The notes: generated from the letters alone by a model not told the origin. DNA of 8,999 nt from a bacterium (GCA_021803645.1 JAJZLI010000063.1:1-8999); one strand, 5' to 3'; shown: positions 1 to 6,936, numbered from the stretch's first letter. Made by a program: numbers and translations.

Positions 1-1
1 G

Positions 2-1549
2 AAAGTTGGAGATATAACCTTGTTTGAAGATGCAAACTTTTATATTAAACCAAAATCCAAAGTAGGATTAATTGGAAGAAATGGTGCAGGAAAAACAACA
101 TTATTTGAATATATATATAGTGCATATAAACACAAAGAGAGTATTTCCAAGACAAAGGAAAATATAAATTTTCTACCAGATACAAAGATTAACTATTTAC
201 CTCAAGAATTCAAATTATTAAAAAAGGTTACAGTAAAAAAATACATAGAAAATACTTCTTTATTTAATATTTATTCTAAATACCAAAAAACTAAGGATGC
301 AAGTTTATTAGATAAGATGAATTTATATAACCTTTGGGATATTGAAGAGACAATAAGCCACTTATTAGAACAATTAAAATTTAAAAAGGAAAATCTAAAC
401 AAAAATATATACGAAATAAGTGCTGGGGAAATTACAAAAATTAAGATTTTGTCTGTAATTCTCTCTGGGGCAAATATATTACTTCTTGATGAACCAACAA
501 ACAACCTAGATAGTTATACTCTGTCTTTTTTAAAAAATTGGATCAAAGACTTTCCTTATTCTGTATTTATGATATCTCATAATAGAGATTTCCTAGATAA
601 TACTGTTGATGAAATATTAGAAATTAATCAAAATACAAAAACAATAAATTCATATATTGGCAATTATTCTTTCTTTTATAATAAAAGACAAGAAGAGATA
701 AAAAAACAAAAGGAAGAATATGCAAGAGAATCTAAAAAAAGAAAAAAATTAAAAAAGGCAGAAATTTTTTTGAAAAAAAGAGCTAAAGAAATTCAAAGCT
801 TTAGTAATAATGCTCATTTTCAAACAATAGGAGCTAGGGTGGCAATGAAGTCAGTTGTACTAAAAGAAAGAATAGAAAATCGCCTTAACAGAATATCTTT
901 TCCCACATTGGAAAAGAAAATAAATATCAAATATATAAACAATGTTTCCAATACTAAGAACACACTTATTTTTAACGTAGAGAATCTATCATATAAGCCT
1001 ATATTAAAAAACATTTCTTTTAGTGTATTTAGTAAGGAAAGAATTGCTATCATTGGAAATAATGGAGTTGGAAAAACTACTCTTTTAAAATTATTAATTG
1101 GTGAAATAAAACAAGGGTATAGTGGAAATATAGTAAGAAGAAATATAAAGATAGGGTATGTACCTCAAACTACAAAAATACAGAATAGTCAAATTAGCAT
1201 AATAGAATATATGCAAAACAGTATACCCTCTTTATCATATAAGCATATTTCTACATCACTGGGAAGTATTCTGTTTAGAAATCCCGAAAATATAAAGGTC
1301 AAATATTTAAGCACTGGAGAAATAAAAAAGTTGCAACTTTTATTAATAATAGAAAGTAATCCAGAATTTTTAATACTAGATGAACCAACAAACCACATGG
1401 ACATATCTTCAATAGAAATATTAGAAAATATTCTTAATAAGTTTGAATATGGATTTATAGTTGTCTCTCATGATAAAAATTTTCTAGATAATATAAAAAT
1501 TTCAAAAATTATAGAATTAAAAAATACTAAATGGACTGATATCAAGTAA
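2..1549 (+). CDS. ABC-F family ATPase, 5' end missing
   Basis: Soluble twin-ATPase protein of the ABC-F family; members bind the ribosome E site and modulate translation, and some protect against antibiotics. The frame is open to the left edge. Codons before the TTG at 20 read KVGDIT, which fits the family's first strand, so that TTG is an internal Leu and the true start lies outside. Seen: Walker A GRNGAGKTT at 74-100, signature SAGE near 419-430, Walker B LLLDEPT near 479-499, switch His near 578; a basic, Lys/Glu-rich linker near 690-890; then Walker A GNNGVGKTT at 1055-1081, signature STGE at 1310-1321, Walker B LILDEPT at 1370-1390, His at 1469. There are no membrane segments. Both signatures differ from LSGGE. 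The linker is of ordinary size. Subfamily (housekeeping or resistance) cannot be settled. It converges on the next gene. Confidence 0.93.
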   Translation, partial: KVGDITLFEDANFYIKPKSKVGLIGRNGAGKTTLFEYIYSAYKHKESISKTKENINFLPDTKINYLPQEFKLLKKVTVKKYIENTSLFNIYSKYQKTKDASLLDKMNLYNLWDIEETISHLLEQLKFKKENLNKNIYEISAGEITKIKILSVILSGANILLLDEPTNNLDSYTLSFLKNWIKDFPYSVFMISHNRDFLDNTVDEILEINQNTKTINSYIGNYSFFYNKRQEEIKKQKEEYARESKKRKKLKKAEIFLKKRAKEIQSFSNNAHFQTIGARVAMKSVVLKERIENRLNRISFPTLEKKINIKYINNVSNTKNTLIFNVENLSYKPILKNISFSVFSKERIAIIGNNGVGKTTLLKLLIGEIKQGYSGNIVRRNIKIGYVPQTTKIQNSQISIIEYMQNSIPSLSYKHISTSLGSILFRNPENIKVKYLSTGEIKKLQLLLIIESNPEFLILDEPTNHMDISSIEILENILNKFEYGFIVVSHDKNFLDNIKISKIIELKNTKWTDIK

Positions 1550-1654
1550 GAGGGTAGCTACTATAAAATCAATATTTATCTTTTGCCTATTGATACTTGT
1601 TAATGTGTTGCATTAATTGTGTAATACAAATCAAATAAAGTACACTACCCTCTT
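1548..1654. repeat. 10-bp inverted repeat closing an 87-nt loop
   Basis: The bases AAGAGGGTAG at 1548-1557, starting in the ABC-F stop codon, are perfectly complementary to CTACCCTCTT at 1645-1654, which runs into TTTT. On the plus strand this resembles a stem with a terminal T run, but the loop is far longer than in a normal terminator. It could be a long-range terminator arm or a small structured RNA. Confidence 0.5.
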
Positions 1655-1663
1655 TTGTGAAAG

Positions 1664-1697
1664 AACTGTAAGTATATTTTATATATACATTACAGTT
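1664..1697. repeat. 14-bp imperfect hairpin in the convergent spacer
   Basis: AACTGTAA at 1664-1671 pairs with TTACAGTT at 1690-1697, and GTATAT at 1672-1677 pairs with ATATAC at 1683-1688, with one bulged A at 1689 and a five-base loop. Neither side is followed by a clean T run. It lies between two convergent genes and may help block read-through. Confidence 0.5.
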
Positions 1698-1709
1698 AAT
1701 ATATATAAA

Positions 1710-1745
1710 GCATAAATAAAATTTATGCATTGCCAATCATGGCAA
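1710..1745. terminator. Two tandem hairpins, probable bidirectional terminator
   Basis: The first hairpin has an 8-bp stem GCATAAAT/ATTTATGC (1710-1717 with 1721-1728) and a 3-base loop. On the minus strand it is followed by TTTATAT. The second is TTGCCA-ATCA-TGGCAA (1730-1745), followed on the plus strand by ATTTTA. They begin four bases past the stop codon of the minus-strand membrane gene and lie about 160 bases past the ABC-F stop, where a shared terminator is expected. Confidence 0.6.
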
Positions 1746-1748
1746 ATT

Positions 1749-2198
1749 TTAATAAGAAGAGAGTTTAATAATCCCAAGAGTTATTAATATTACTGCTGAA
1801 AACCAACATAAAACCATTATAAATGAACTTATGTTATGTCCATAGTCTATAAAACTAAGGCCATTAAAGAATGCTCCAATTGTAAACAAAATAACAAATA
1901 AAAACATAAAGGATAAAGATTTTCTAATTTGAGCTATTAAACATCTTACAAATAATGCAATAGAACCAGTTATTAATAAAATACCCATGTATACATGAAA
2001 TATTAAAACAATACCTCCATGTAATGATAATATCCACCAAAGGGAGTGAATTGACCTAATAAAGTAGTTACTACCAACATCACCTGGGTGTACTGTAGGT
2101 ACAGTAACAAAAAGATTTAAAGTCATACCAAGAATAAATTGCAAACAAAATGCAAGAAGTAGCCCTATTGCAGAAATTTTTAATTTTTTCACCTCCAT
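1749..2198 (-). CDS. Four-helix membrane protein of unknown function
   Basis: Family not recognised with certainty. The 149-residue product has four hydrophobic segments, at about residues 8-30, 56-84, 95-115 and 123-145, with short basic stretches at the N-terminus (KKLK) and between helices 2 and 3 (AQIRK). A motif NLFVTVPTVHPG follows helix 1. Histidines H60 and H68 lie within helix 2 and H121 starts helix 4; heme or metal binding is possible but is only inference. The start ATG is odd: the one Shine-Dalgarno-like string, GGAGGTG, lies directly after the A-T of the ATG, inside codons 1-3, and no later ATG/GTG/TTG precedes helix 1. Upstream is TATAAAAT/TATATA-rich DNA, so a leaderless message from ATG 2198 is plausible. 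It lies downstream of tRNA-Lys on the same strand and ends at a likely terminator. Confidence 0.8.
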   Translation of the reverse strand: MEVKKLKISAIGLLLAFCLQFILGMTLNLFVTVPTVHPGDVGSNYFIRSIHSLWWILSLHGGIVLIFHVYMGILLITGSIALFVRCLIAQIRKSLSFMFLFVILFTIGAFFNGLSFIDYGHNISSFIMVLCWFSAVILITLGIIKLSSY

Positions 2199-2255
2199 AA
2201 TAGTTATATATATTTTATATACACATGGATAAAAATCAAGAAAAGAGGGAATTTA

Positions 2256-2327
2256 TGAGGGCACTGGGATTCGAACCCAGAACCAGCAGCTTAAAAGGCT
2301 GATGCTCTACCGTTGAGCTATACCCCC
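2256..2327 (-). tRNA. tRNA-Lys (anticodon UUU)
   Basis: Read on the minus strand, the cloverleaf has acceptor GGGGGTA paired with TGCCCTC (with G-T pairs), D arm GCTC/GAGC around AACGGTA, anticodon loop CTTTTAA giving UUU, and T arm CTGGG-TTCGAAT-CCCAG. The outer pair of the anticodon stem (T27-C43) is mismatched. The discriminator is A and CCA is not encoded. It starts 27 bases after the parB stop on the same strand, so it may be transcribed with lepB-parA-parB. Confidence 0.95.
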
Positions 2328-2354
2328 AAACAATAAGCGAAATGTTAACATAAA

Positions 2355-3212
2355 TTAGGTCTTTTTTACAATTTTTGTAAAAAGTCTCTCAAGTTCCTTG
2401 TCACTTTTAAACCTAATTTGGATCCATCCAGAACCTGTTTCATGCCTCCTGATGACCCTAATATTATTACTTTTAAAGACTTTTTGTAAATCATGCTCTA
2501 TCTCTAACACCCTTTGAGGGGTTTTCATTCTTCTACTAGGTTTATTAGGAAACTTTAAAAGGATACGTCTTACTAAAAGGTCTGTTGCTGTAGAAGATAG
2601 TTTTTTTTGTATAACTGTATGTAAAACCTCAATTTGCAATTTATCATTAGGAAGTCTTCCTATGAAATCTGCATGCTCCTTAGTTATCTCTCCATCAGAT
2701 ATTGCTATTTGTATTTCTGTAGGAAATTTCAGCAAAGAGACATGATCTCTAACAGATCTACCAGAAATACCTAATCTTTCACCTACCTGATCAGAATTTA
2801 ACCCAAATTTTTGTTGTAGGTTAAACATTGCAGTTGCCTCTTCAATAGGGTTAAGATCTTTGCGTTGTAAATTTTCGATAATTGCAAAAAACAAAAGGTC
2901 TTTATCTGAAACTTCTCTCACAATAACAGGAACTTTTTCAAGTCCTGCAAGTTTACTAGCATGCAATCTTCTCTCTCCTGCAACAAGCTGATACTTACCT
3001 CCTGGAATTTCAGAAACAATAAGAGGAGAAAGAACGCCAACTTCCTTAATTGAATTAACTAAACTTTCAATTTCACCATCAACATTAACCCTTGGCTGAT
3101 ATGGATTTGCTACAATACTATCAACATGAACCTCTTTATATCCAGTAAAGTTTATTTTATCCTCTTTTAATAGGGCTTCAAGCCCCTTTCCTAATTTTAT
3201 TTCTTTAGCCAT
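2355..3212 (-). CDS. parB: Chromosome-partitioning protein ParB (Spo0J-like)
   Basis: CTP-dependent DNA clamp that loads at parS sites, spreads, and works with ParA to segregate the chromosome. The 285-residue product opens with the typical MAKEIKLGKGLEALL. A ParB/Sulfiredoxin-type domain follows, with NPYQPR (about 36-41) and the CTP-binding GERR motif (79-82). Next come the ENLQRKDLNPIEEA segment and a helix-turn-helix (about 139-164, SDQVGERLGISGRSVRDHV). A charged C-terminal domain (about 225-285) probably dimerises. The start chosen is ATG 3212, not the in-frame TTG at 3224, because it matches the family N-terminus. This ATG overlaps the last codons and stop of parA by 8 bases, suggesting translational coupling. 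No parS-like palindrome was seen in the window. Confidence 0.95.
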   Translation of the reverse strand: MAKEIKLGKGLEALLKEDKINFTGYKEVHVDSIVANPYQPRVNVDGEIESLVNSIKEVGVLSPLIVSEIPGGKYQLVAGERRLHASKLAGLEKVPVIVREVSDKDLLFFAIIENLQRKDLNPIEEATAMFNLQQKFGLNSDQVGERLGISGRSVRDHVSLLKFPTEIQIAISDGEITKEHADFIGRLPNDKLQIEVLHTVIQKKLSSTATDLLVRRILLKFPNKPSRRMKTPQRVLEIEHDLQKVFKSNNIRVIRRHETGSGWIQIRFKSDKELERLFTKIVKKT

Positions 3213-3975
3213 ATTTTGATACAAACTCTTCCACTAGTTCCTTATATGCATTAGCACCTGTCGAGTTATCATCATACTCCTTTATTGATTTTCCAAATGA
3301 AGGTGCTTCAGACAATTTAACATTTCTTGGTATTATACTTTTAAAAGTTTGATTTGGGAAGAAGTTTTTTACATCAGTTGCTACGGATTCAGATAATTTT
3401 GTCCTAGAATCATACATAGTAAGAACTATACCATCAAAATCTAACTTTGGGTTTAGGGAATCTTTTACAAGTTTAATTGTATCGAGAAGTTGTGATATAC
3501 CTTCAAGTGCATAATATTCACATTGCACAGGAACAATAACTTTATCAGATGCAACTAGTGCATTAATAGTTAAAAGCCCCAAAGAAGGAGGAGAATCAAT
3601 AATAATATAATCATACTGATCTTTGATTTCAGAAAGTACACCTTTTAATTTTGATTCTCTTGATATTTGATTTACAAGTTCAATTTCAGCACCGGCAAGT
3701 GATATATTAGCAGGAATAATATACAAATTTTCAACATTTGTTAAAAGAAAAACTTCTGTTACTTTTTGTTTACCAATAAGAACATCATAAATAGAGGGAA
3801 GCTTATCACCATTTTCTTTTTTTAAACGAATACCTAATCCAGAGGTTAAATTACCTTGAGGATCTAGATCTAAAAGCAATACTTTCTTACCTAAAGAGGC
3901 TAAATATACTCCAATATTTAAAACAGAAGTAGTCTTTCCAACTCCTCCTTTTTGATTTGCTATTGTTATAATCAT
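3205..3975 (-). CDS. parA: Chromosome-partitioning ATPase ParA (Soj-like)
   Basis: P-loop ATPase that binds DNA non-specifically as an ATP dimer and is stimulated by ParB, moving origin regions apart. Of the 256 residues, the deviant Walker A KGGVGKTT with its signature lysine is at 9-16, the LLDLDPQGN strand at 34-42, Walker B YIIIDSPPS at 123-131, and the C-terminal DNA-binding stretch RNVKLSEAPSFGKSI at 218-232. The N-terminus starts directly at the first strand with no extra DNA-binding domain, which marks the chromosomal (Soj) rather than the P1/F plasmid type. There is no Shine-Dalgarno sequence before ATG 3975. lepB ends 37 bases upstream and parB overlaps the 3' end, so lepB-parA-parB is probably one unit. 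Confidence 0.96.
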   Translation of the reverse strand: MIITIANQKGGVGKTTSVLNIGVYLASLGKKVLLLDLDPQGNLTSGLGIRLKKENGDKLPSIYDVLIGKQKVTEVFLLTNVENLYIIPANISLAGAEIELVNQISRESKLKGVLSEIKDQYDYIIIDSPPSLGLLTINALVASDKVIVPVQCEYYALEGISQLLDTIKLVKDSLNPKLDFDGIVLTMYDSRTKLSESVATDVKNFFPNQTFKSIIPRNVKLSEAPSFGKSIKEYDDNSTGANAYKELVEEFVSKYG

Positions 3976-3987
3976 TTACTATAAATT

Positions 3988-4016
3988 ATGTTACAAGACT
4001 TGAAAGGATATTTCAA
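3988..4016 (-). promoter_or_regulatory. Possible internal promoter before parA
   Basis: On the minus strand, TTGAAA (4011-4016) and TAACAT (3988-3993) are 17 bases apart, with the -35 overlapping the lepB stop codon. The -10 ends 12 bases before the parA ATG. In DNA this AT-rich such matches occur by chance, so this is tentative. Confidence 0.3.
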
Positions 4017-4615
4017 TTCAATTTACTGTTAATCACGCTACCAGAAACTGTATATGATACAGTAGGATAAAAACCAAACTTATTCAAAGGCCAGAAAACA
4101 AACCACACTATACCCTTTATTTGTGATGCATTCACAAGACCCCATTCTCGTGAATCTGAACTATTTTCCCTATTATCTCCCATTACAAAATATTCATTTT
4201 TGGGAATTTGTATTGGAACATTATTAGCCAGATATGCCATACCATATGTTCTTACATTTTTCCCTAGATATGCACTCTCATTTAAAAATCTACCATCAAT
4301 ATATACATATCCATTCTCAAGTTCTAAGGTATCTCCAGGAACACCAATAATTCGTTTAATGTATTCTTCTGTTGGAGAGAATTGAAAAACAATCACATCT
4401 CCCCTTTTAGGTTTTGAATAAGTAAGAGCAAGCTTGTTAATTAAAAGATACTCTCCATTTACAAAATTTGGCATCATAGAATCACCATCTACAACCTTAG
4501 GAGCTGCAATAAATATATATATTACAACAGCAATTGCAACAGTAATTACTACTGTTTCGAGAAAATCAACAAGAAAGAATTGTAATACATTGTTTAATGG
4601 CGATGATTTTTTCAT
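4013..4615 (-). CDS. lepB: Signal peptidase I
   Basis: Membrane-bound serine protease (family S26) that removes signal peptides from exported proteins on the outer face of the cytoplasmic membrane. The 200-residue product has one N-terminal membrane anchor (about 19-37), then box B GDSMMP with catalytic Ser46. The catalytic Lys is K88 in YIKRIIGVPGD (boxes C/D), and box E GDNRENSSDSR is at 146-156. Length and the single anchor fit the short Gram-positive-type enzymes rather than the two-helix proteobacterial form. ATG 4615 is the only sensible start, with a basic KK just before the anchor, but there is no Shine-Dalgarno sequence. It is the first gene of the probable lepB-parA-parB operon; pairing lepB with parAB is unusual but both are housekeeping genes. 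Confidence 0.96.
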   Translation of the reverse strand: MKKSSPLNNVLQFFLVDFLETVVITVAIAVVIYIFIAAPKVVDGDSMMPNFVNGEYLLINKLALTYSKPKRGDVIVFQFSPTEEYIKRIIGVPGDTLELENGYVYIDGRFLNESAYLGKNVRTYGMAYLANNVPIQIPKNEYFVMGDNRENSSDSREWGLVNASQIKGIVWFVFWPLNKFGFYPTVSYTVSGSVINSKLN

Positions 4616-4632
4616 ATATTAAAGATTTTACA

Positions 4633-4661
4633 ATAATATACTAATTAAATAAAAGATTCAA
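4633..4661 (-). promoter_or_regulatory. Probable lepB-parA-parB promoter
   Basis: On the minus strand, TTGAAT (4656-4661) and TATTAT (4633-4638) are 17 bases apart and the -10 ends 17 bases before the lepB ATG. A second -10-like TAAAAT (4625-4630) lies nine bases before the ATG. The two cannot be separated by eye. Confidence 0.4.
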
Positions 4662-4699
4662 ATATATAACATATGTGTATACAAGATATCGGTTTAACC

Positions 4700-5344
4700 T
4701 TATGATGATACAAGGTCTATAAACTCGGGATTTATAAAAGATAGGGGAATGCCATTTGTGTTTCCACCATTAAACATTGAAAGCAAACCATGTAAATCAC
4801 TCTCAGGGGCAATAAGATAAACATTTTGTCCCTCACTAACAACAGCACCATAGATAAATTGGATGATAATAGCATTTATATCATGTATCCTCTTATACAC
4901 CATTTCTCCTTGTGTCATCCATGACTTTAAAGCATCAGGGGAACTTGCGACTTTTGTTAAAAACTTTTTTATATCCTGTTCTGTTAAAGTGCCCGGGAAT
5001 AACTGTTGTATTCTTAATTGTACATAATCTGAGACCCCTTCGGTAGTTCCTCCTCCCGTAATGCAATTATAACGAATCGGGGACTGAGCCTTCATCTGGC
5101 CTAAACTACTTAACATATGTAAAATGTTTAATTGAACAATTGCTATCCCTGATAAACCTTCATATTCTACTAATGATTTAAATTTCCTTCTTGACATACC
5201 GATAATGTTTGGCAATTCCAATACATCAGAGCCCCCTAATGATTGTTTTTTAGATAAAAGAGTTTCTCGAGGTATTCCACCCTCAGTAAATATAATATTC
5301 CATTTATTTTCTTGTCCCTTAATTTTTCCCAGCAACCTACCCAT
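4700..5344 (-). CDS. Hypothetical protein, second gene of an orphan pair
   Basis: Not recognised. The 214-residue product appears soluble: there is no signal peptide and no clear membrane helix, although residues 155-170 (NAIIIQFIYGAVVS) are hydrophobic. The N-terminus is basic (MGRLLGKIKG). Other visible stretches are IIGMSRRKFKSLVEYEG (47-63), which looks helical, a glycine-rich ITGGGTTEG (95-103), and a C-terminal LSMFNGGNTNGIPLSF (188-203). No catalytic motif was identified. It starts four bases after the 192-aa gene, with a Shine-Dalgarno sequence (AGGAAGGTGA) that contains that gene's stop codon, so the two are translated together. It has no second copy beside the decayed paralogue at 7320-7784. 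Its codons look a little less AT-rich than those of parAB. Confidence 0.8.
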   Translation of the reverse strand: MGRLLGKIKGQENKWNIIFTEGGIPRETLLSKKQSLGGSDVLELPNIIGMSRRKFKSLVEYEGLSGIAIVQLNILHMLSSLGQMKAQSPIRYNCITGGGTTEGVSDYVQLRIQQLFPGTLTEQDIKKFLTKVASSPDALKSWMTQGEMVYKRIHDINAIIIQFIYGAVVSEGQNVYLIAPESDLHGLLSMFNGGNTNGIPLSFINPEFIDLVSS

Positions 5345-5348
5345 TATG

Positions 5349-5358
5349 TCACCTTCCT
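5349..5358 (-). promoter_or_regulatory. Shine-Dalgarno site overlapping the upstream stop codon
   Basis: On the minus strand AGGAAGGTGA includes the TGA stop of the 192-aa gene and lies four bases before ATG 5344. It is the clearest ribosome-binding site of any full-length gene here and contrasts with the promoter-proximal genes, which have none. Confidence 0.7.
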
Positions 5359-5927
5359 GTTCTTGTGTAGGGATTTTTACTTTTCACTACATTTACAACT
5401 AAAATTTGTCCATTAACTAGTTGTATAGTATAAACAGTGCCCCAAGAACATTCATCCCTTTCAATAGATTGAATACTTTGATCTCGAATCAGTGGATCTT
5501 CCACATGATTGTCATTTAAGATATGTTTATATACTAATTCTAGTCGAGAAAGCAACTCTTGAGCATTATTTTCATCACACCTCGAAAGTCCTAAGATTTC
5601 TTGTTCCACCATAACCTTATACAACCTATCAGGATCAAATATCAAATCTACCCCATTAACACGGAAGAACGATATTCCATCTTTAGAAACAATATAACTG
5701 TCCATAAATTTTTCCTCATCCGGTGGAAATGTAATTGAAATCTTACCTTCATTAATATTACCGTCATTACTACATGATACAAAGATCTCATCGTTCGAAA
5801 ACCTAGCTTTTTCTTCTAAAGAAGGGTCAACACCTAAAATTTGGGTAGAAATCCCTAAAATTTTTTTTAGAGTTTCTGGATTTATGCTTTCTGGGCCAAA
5901 TCCTCGCCTATCTGATTCATCTATCAT
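5349..5927 (-). CDS. Hypothetical protein, paralogue of the gene at 7320-7784
   Basis: Family not recognised. The acidic, soluble-looking 192-residue product has no signal peptide or membrane segment. The stretches INPETLKKILGISTQILGVD (15-34), ITFPPDE (65-71), EQEILGLSR (108-116) and NAQELLSRLELVYKHIL (121-137) recur in the 154-residue copy at 7320-7784, with the same order and start. The C-terminal third (about 150-192, ending YTIQLVNGQILVVNVVKS and a basic tail) is absent from that copy. It may form a separate beta-rich part. The start ATG 5927 is nine bases from a TGaTAAAAT extended -10 and has no Shine-Dalgarno sequence, implying a leaderless message. It is the first gene of a two-gene operon, divergent from tRNA-Leu/tRNA-Pro. 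Confidence 0.82.
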   Translation of the reverse strand: MIDESDRRGFGPESINPETLKKILGISTQILGVDPSLEEKARFSNDEIFVSCSNDGNINEGKISITFPPDEEKFMDSYIVSKDGISFFRVNGVDLIFDPDRLYKVMVEQEILGLSRCDENNAQELLSRLELVYKHILNDNHVEDPLIRDQSIQSIERDECSWGTVYTIQLVNGQILVVNVVKSKNPYTRTGR

Positions 5928-5936
5928 GATGGGAGC

Positions 5937-5966
5937 ATTTTATCATATGGACATGATTTCCGTAAA
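5937..5966 (-). promoter_or_regulatory. Promoter of the 192-aa gene
   Basis: On the minus strand TTTACG (5961-5966), an 18-base spacer and TAAAAT (5937-5942), preceded by TGa (extended -10). The -10 ends nine bases before the ATG, so transcription should start at or within a few bases of it. The paralogue has TTGACA-18-TAGAAC at the equivalent place, which supports this being a real element. Confidence 0.65.
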
Positions 5967-5967
5967 G

Positions 5968-5976
5968 TTATCCACA
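5968..5976. promoter_or_regulatory. DnaA-box-like site TTATCCACA, first copy
   Basis: A perfect match to the consensus DnaA box, one base upstream of the -35 of the 192-aa gene and ten bases from the tRNA-Leu -35 on the other side. It is kept unchanged in the second copy (7826-7834). It could be a DnaA-controlled operator; a single box does not make an origin. Confidence 0.5.
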
Positions 5977-5985
5977 TAAATTTAA

Positions 5986-6014
5986 TTTACAAAACATTAG
6001 GTATATCATATAAT
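5986..6014 (+). promoter_or_regulatory. tRNA-Leu/tRNA-Pro promoter
   Basis: TTTACA (5986-5991), a 17-base spacer and a perfect TATAAT (6009-6014). The -10 ends 13 bases before the mature tRNA-Leu. It is the best promoter in the window and should drive both tRNAs, which are 15 bases apart. Confidence 0.8.
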
Positions 6015-6027
6015 CATAAGGAAAATT

Positions 6028-6109
6028 GCTGGGGTGGCGGAATCGGTATACGCGACGGACTTAAAATCCGTTGGAGCAATCCATGTGGGTTCAAGTCCCA
6101 CCCTCAGTA
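6028..6109 (+). tRNA. tRNA-Leu (anticodon UAA)
   Basis: The acceptor GCTGGGG pairs with CCTCAGT (first pair G-T). There is a D arm GCG/CGC, an anticodon stem ACGGA/TCCGT with loop CTTAAAA giving UAA, a long variable arm built on TGGA-GCAA-TCCA as in class II tRNAs, and a T arm GTGGG-TTCAAGT-CCCAC. The discriminator is A and CCA is not encoded. Confidence 0.95.
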
Positions 6110-6124
6110 TATACACTTAAAATT

Positions 6125-6199
6125 CGGGATGTAGTTCAGTTGGCTTAGAATGCTTGCTTTGGGAGCAAGAGGTCGCTGGTTCAAGTCCAGTCATCCCGA
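6125..6199 (+). tRNA. tRNA-Pro (anticodon UGG)
   Basis: The acceptor CGGGATG pairs fully with CATCCCG. The anticodon stem is CTTGC/GCAAG with loop TTTGGGA giving UGG, and the T arm is GCTGG-TTCAAGT-CCAGT (outer pair G-T). The C1-G72 pair is a usual feature of proline tRNAs read here directly. No CCA is encoded. The last 19 bases overlap, on the other strand, the end of a recombinase fragment. Confidence 0.95.
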
Positions 6200-6936
6200 T
6201 TTAAATTTACAACCCTCTCTTTTAATAGTGTATTAAATGGTTCTTTGAGCTTTACTGACACTATTTCATCTACCCCTACAAATATGTTCAAAAAGATATT
6301 TCTACAGATTATATCCTTTTGTACTGCATTTCCCCTTTTTACTATTAATGAAGCGTTTTTAGATGTGTTCAAAAACTCATCTAAACTTATCCGTATTACT
6401 TCATTTTTAGATATTTTTTCTTGTAATTTTTTTATTTCATTTTTTTGATTCTCTTCTTCTTCTTGAAGCTTCAATATCTTATCACTATTTACAGTCCAAA
6501 CAACAGATGTCTTATCTATATCTATAAGCTTTTCAGCTATATCTCTTATCTTTTTAGTAACATTTGATAAAGAAGATTGTCTACTATGTAATTCTATTTT
6601 GAATTTATCTAATCTATTTTCATGCATTTTTTCTATATCAGCATAAAACTTATTATATTCTTTCTCTGTAAAATTTAAGCCTTTTTCTAAAAAATCATAG
6701 ATATAATCAAATATGACCTTTGCTCTAATACTTTTTTTATCCCTAGTACATCCTTTATTACTACATCGATAGTATAGATATCTATTGCCACCCCTCCTTC
6801 TTGAAGGACCAACATACATAGTAGAATTACAATAAGAACATTTTACAATTCCTTTTAAGAAAAATTTGGCGGGCGGGCGGAAACACAGAGCGGAGCTAAT
6901 CAAGTATTTTCTGTTCAAAAAAGGTTCGCGCTTCAT
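6181..6936 (-). pseudogene. C-terminal piece of a large serine recombinase
   Basis: Large serine recombinases integrate and excise mobile DNA. Only their distal part is seen in this 251-residue frame: a zinc beta-ribbon with CSYC (Cys33, Cys36) and CSNKGC (Cys58, Cys63) next to basic RRRGGNRYLYYRC, then a Lys/Glu-rich coiled coil (about 95-180) and a C-terminal tail. The N-terminal catalytic resolvase domain with its active serine and the central recombinase domain are missing, and a TGA lies directly before ATG 6936. Full-length members have roughly 450-600 residues. The first 25 residues, partly from a GC-rich patch, do not look like the family. The last six codons and the stop lie within the antisense of the tRNA-Pro 3' end, as expected if the element had joined the chromosome at the tRNA. 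It is presumably non-functional as a recombinase. Confidence 0.8.

Larger units (their letters stand above)
5349..6199. repeat. Segmental duplication, intact copy
   Basis: Contains the 192-aa gene, the divergent control region, tRNA-Leu and tRNA-Pro. All parts recur in the same order, orientation and spacing at 7320-8049. Bases downstream of the tRNAs may also be shared (about 7032-7105 with 8120-8192), which would put the recombinase piece at 6200-7030 as a later insertion. Confidence 0.8.

Noticed and set aside
20..22. TTG as the start of the ABC-F gene
   Set aside because: The codons before it continue the family's N-terminal strand to the window edge, so the TTG is an internal leucine.
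271..1404. Minus-strand frames inside the ABC-F gene
   Set aside because: They are antisense to strongly supported coding sequence and have no motifs or ribosome-binding sites of their own.
3213..3224. TTG at 3224 as the parB start
   Set aside because: The ATG at 3212 gives the usual ParB N-terminus and the typical short overlap with parA.
2328..4700. A parS site near parAB
   Set aside because: No palindrome resembling TGTTTCACGTGAAACA was seen on reading the window; it may lie elsewhere.
4200..5402. Plus-strand frames opposite lepB and the orphan operon
   Set aside because: Low-complexity antisense shadows without supporting signals.
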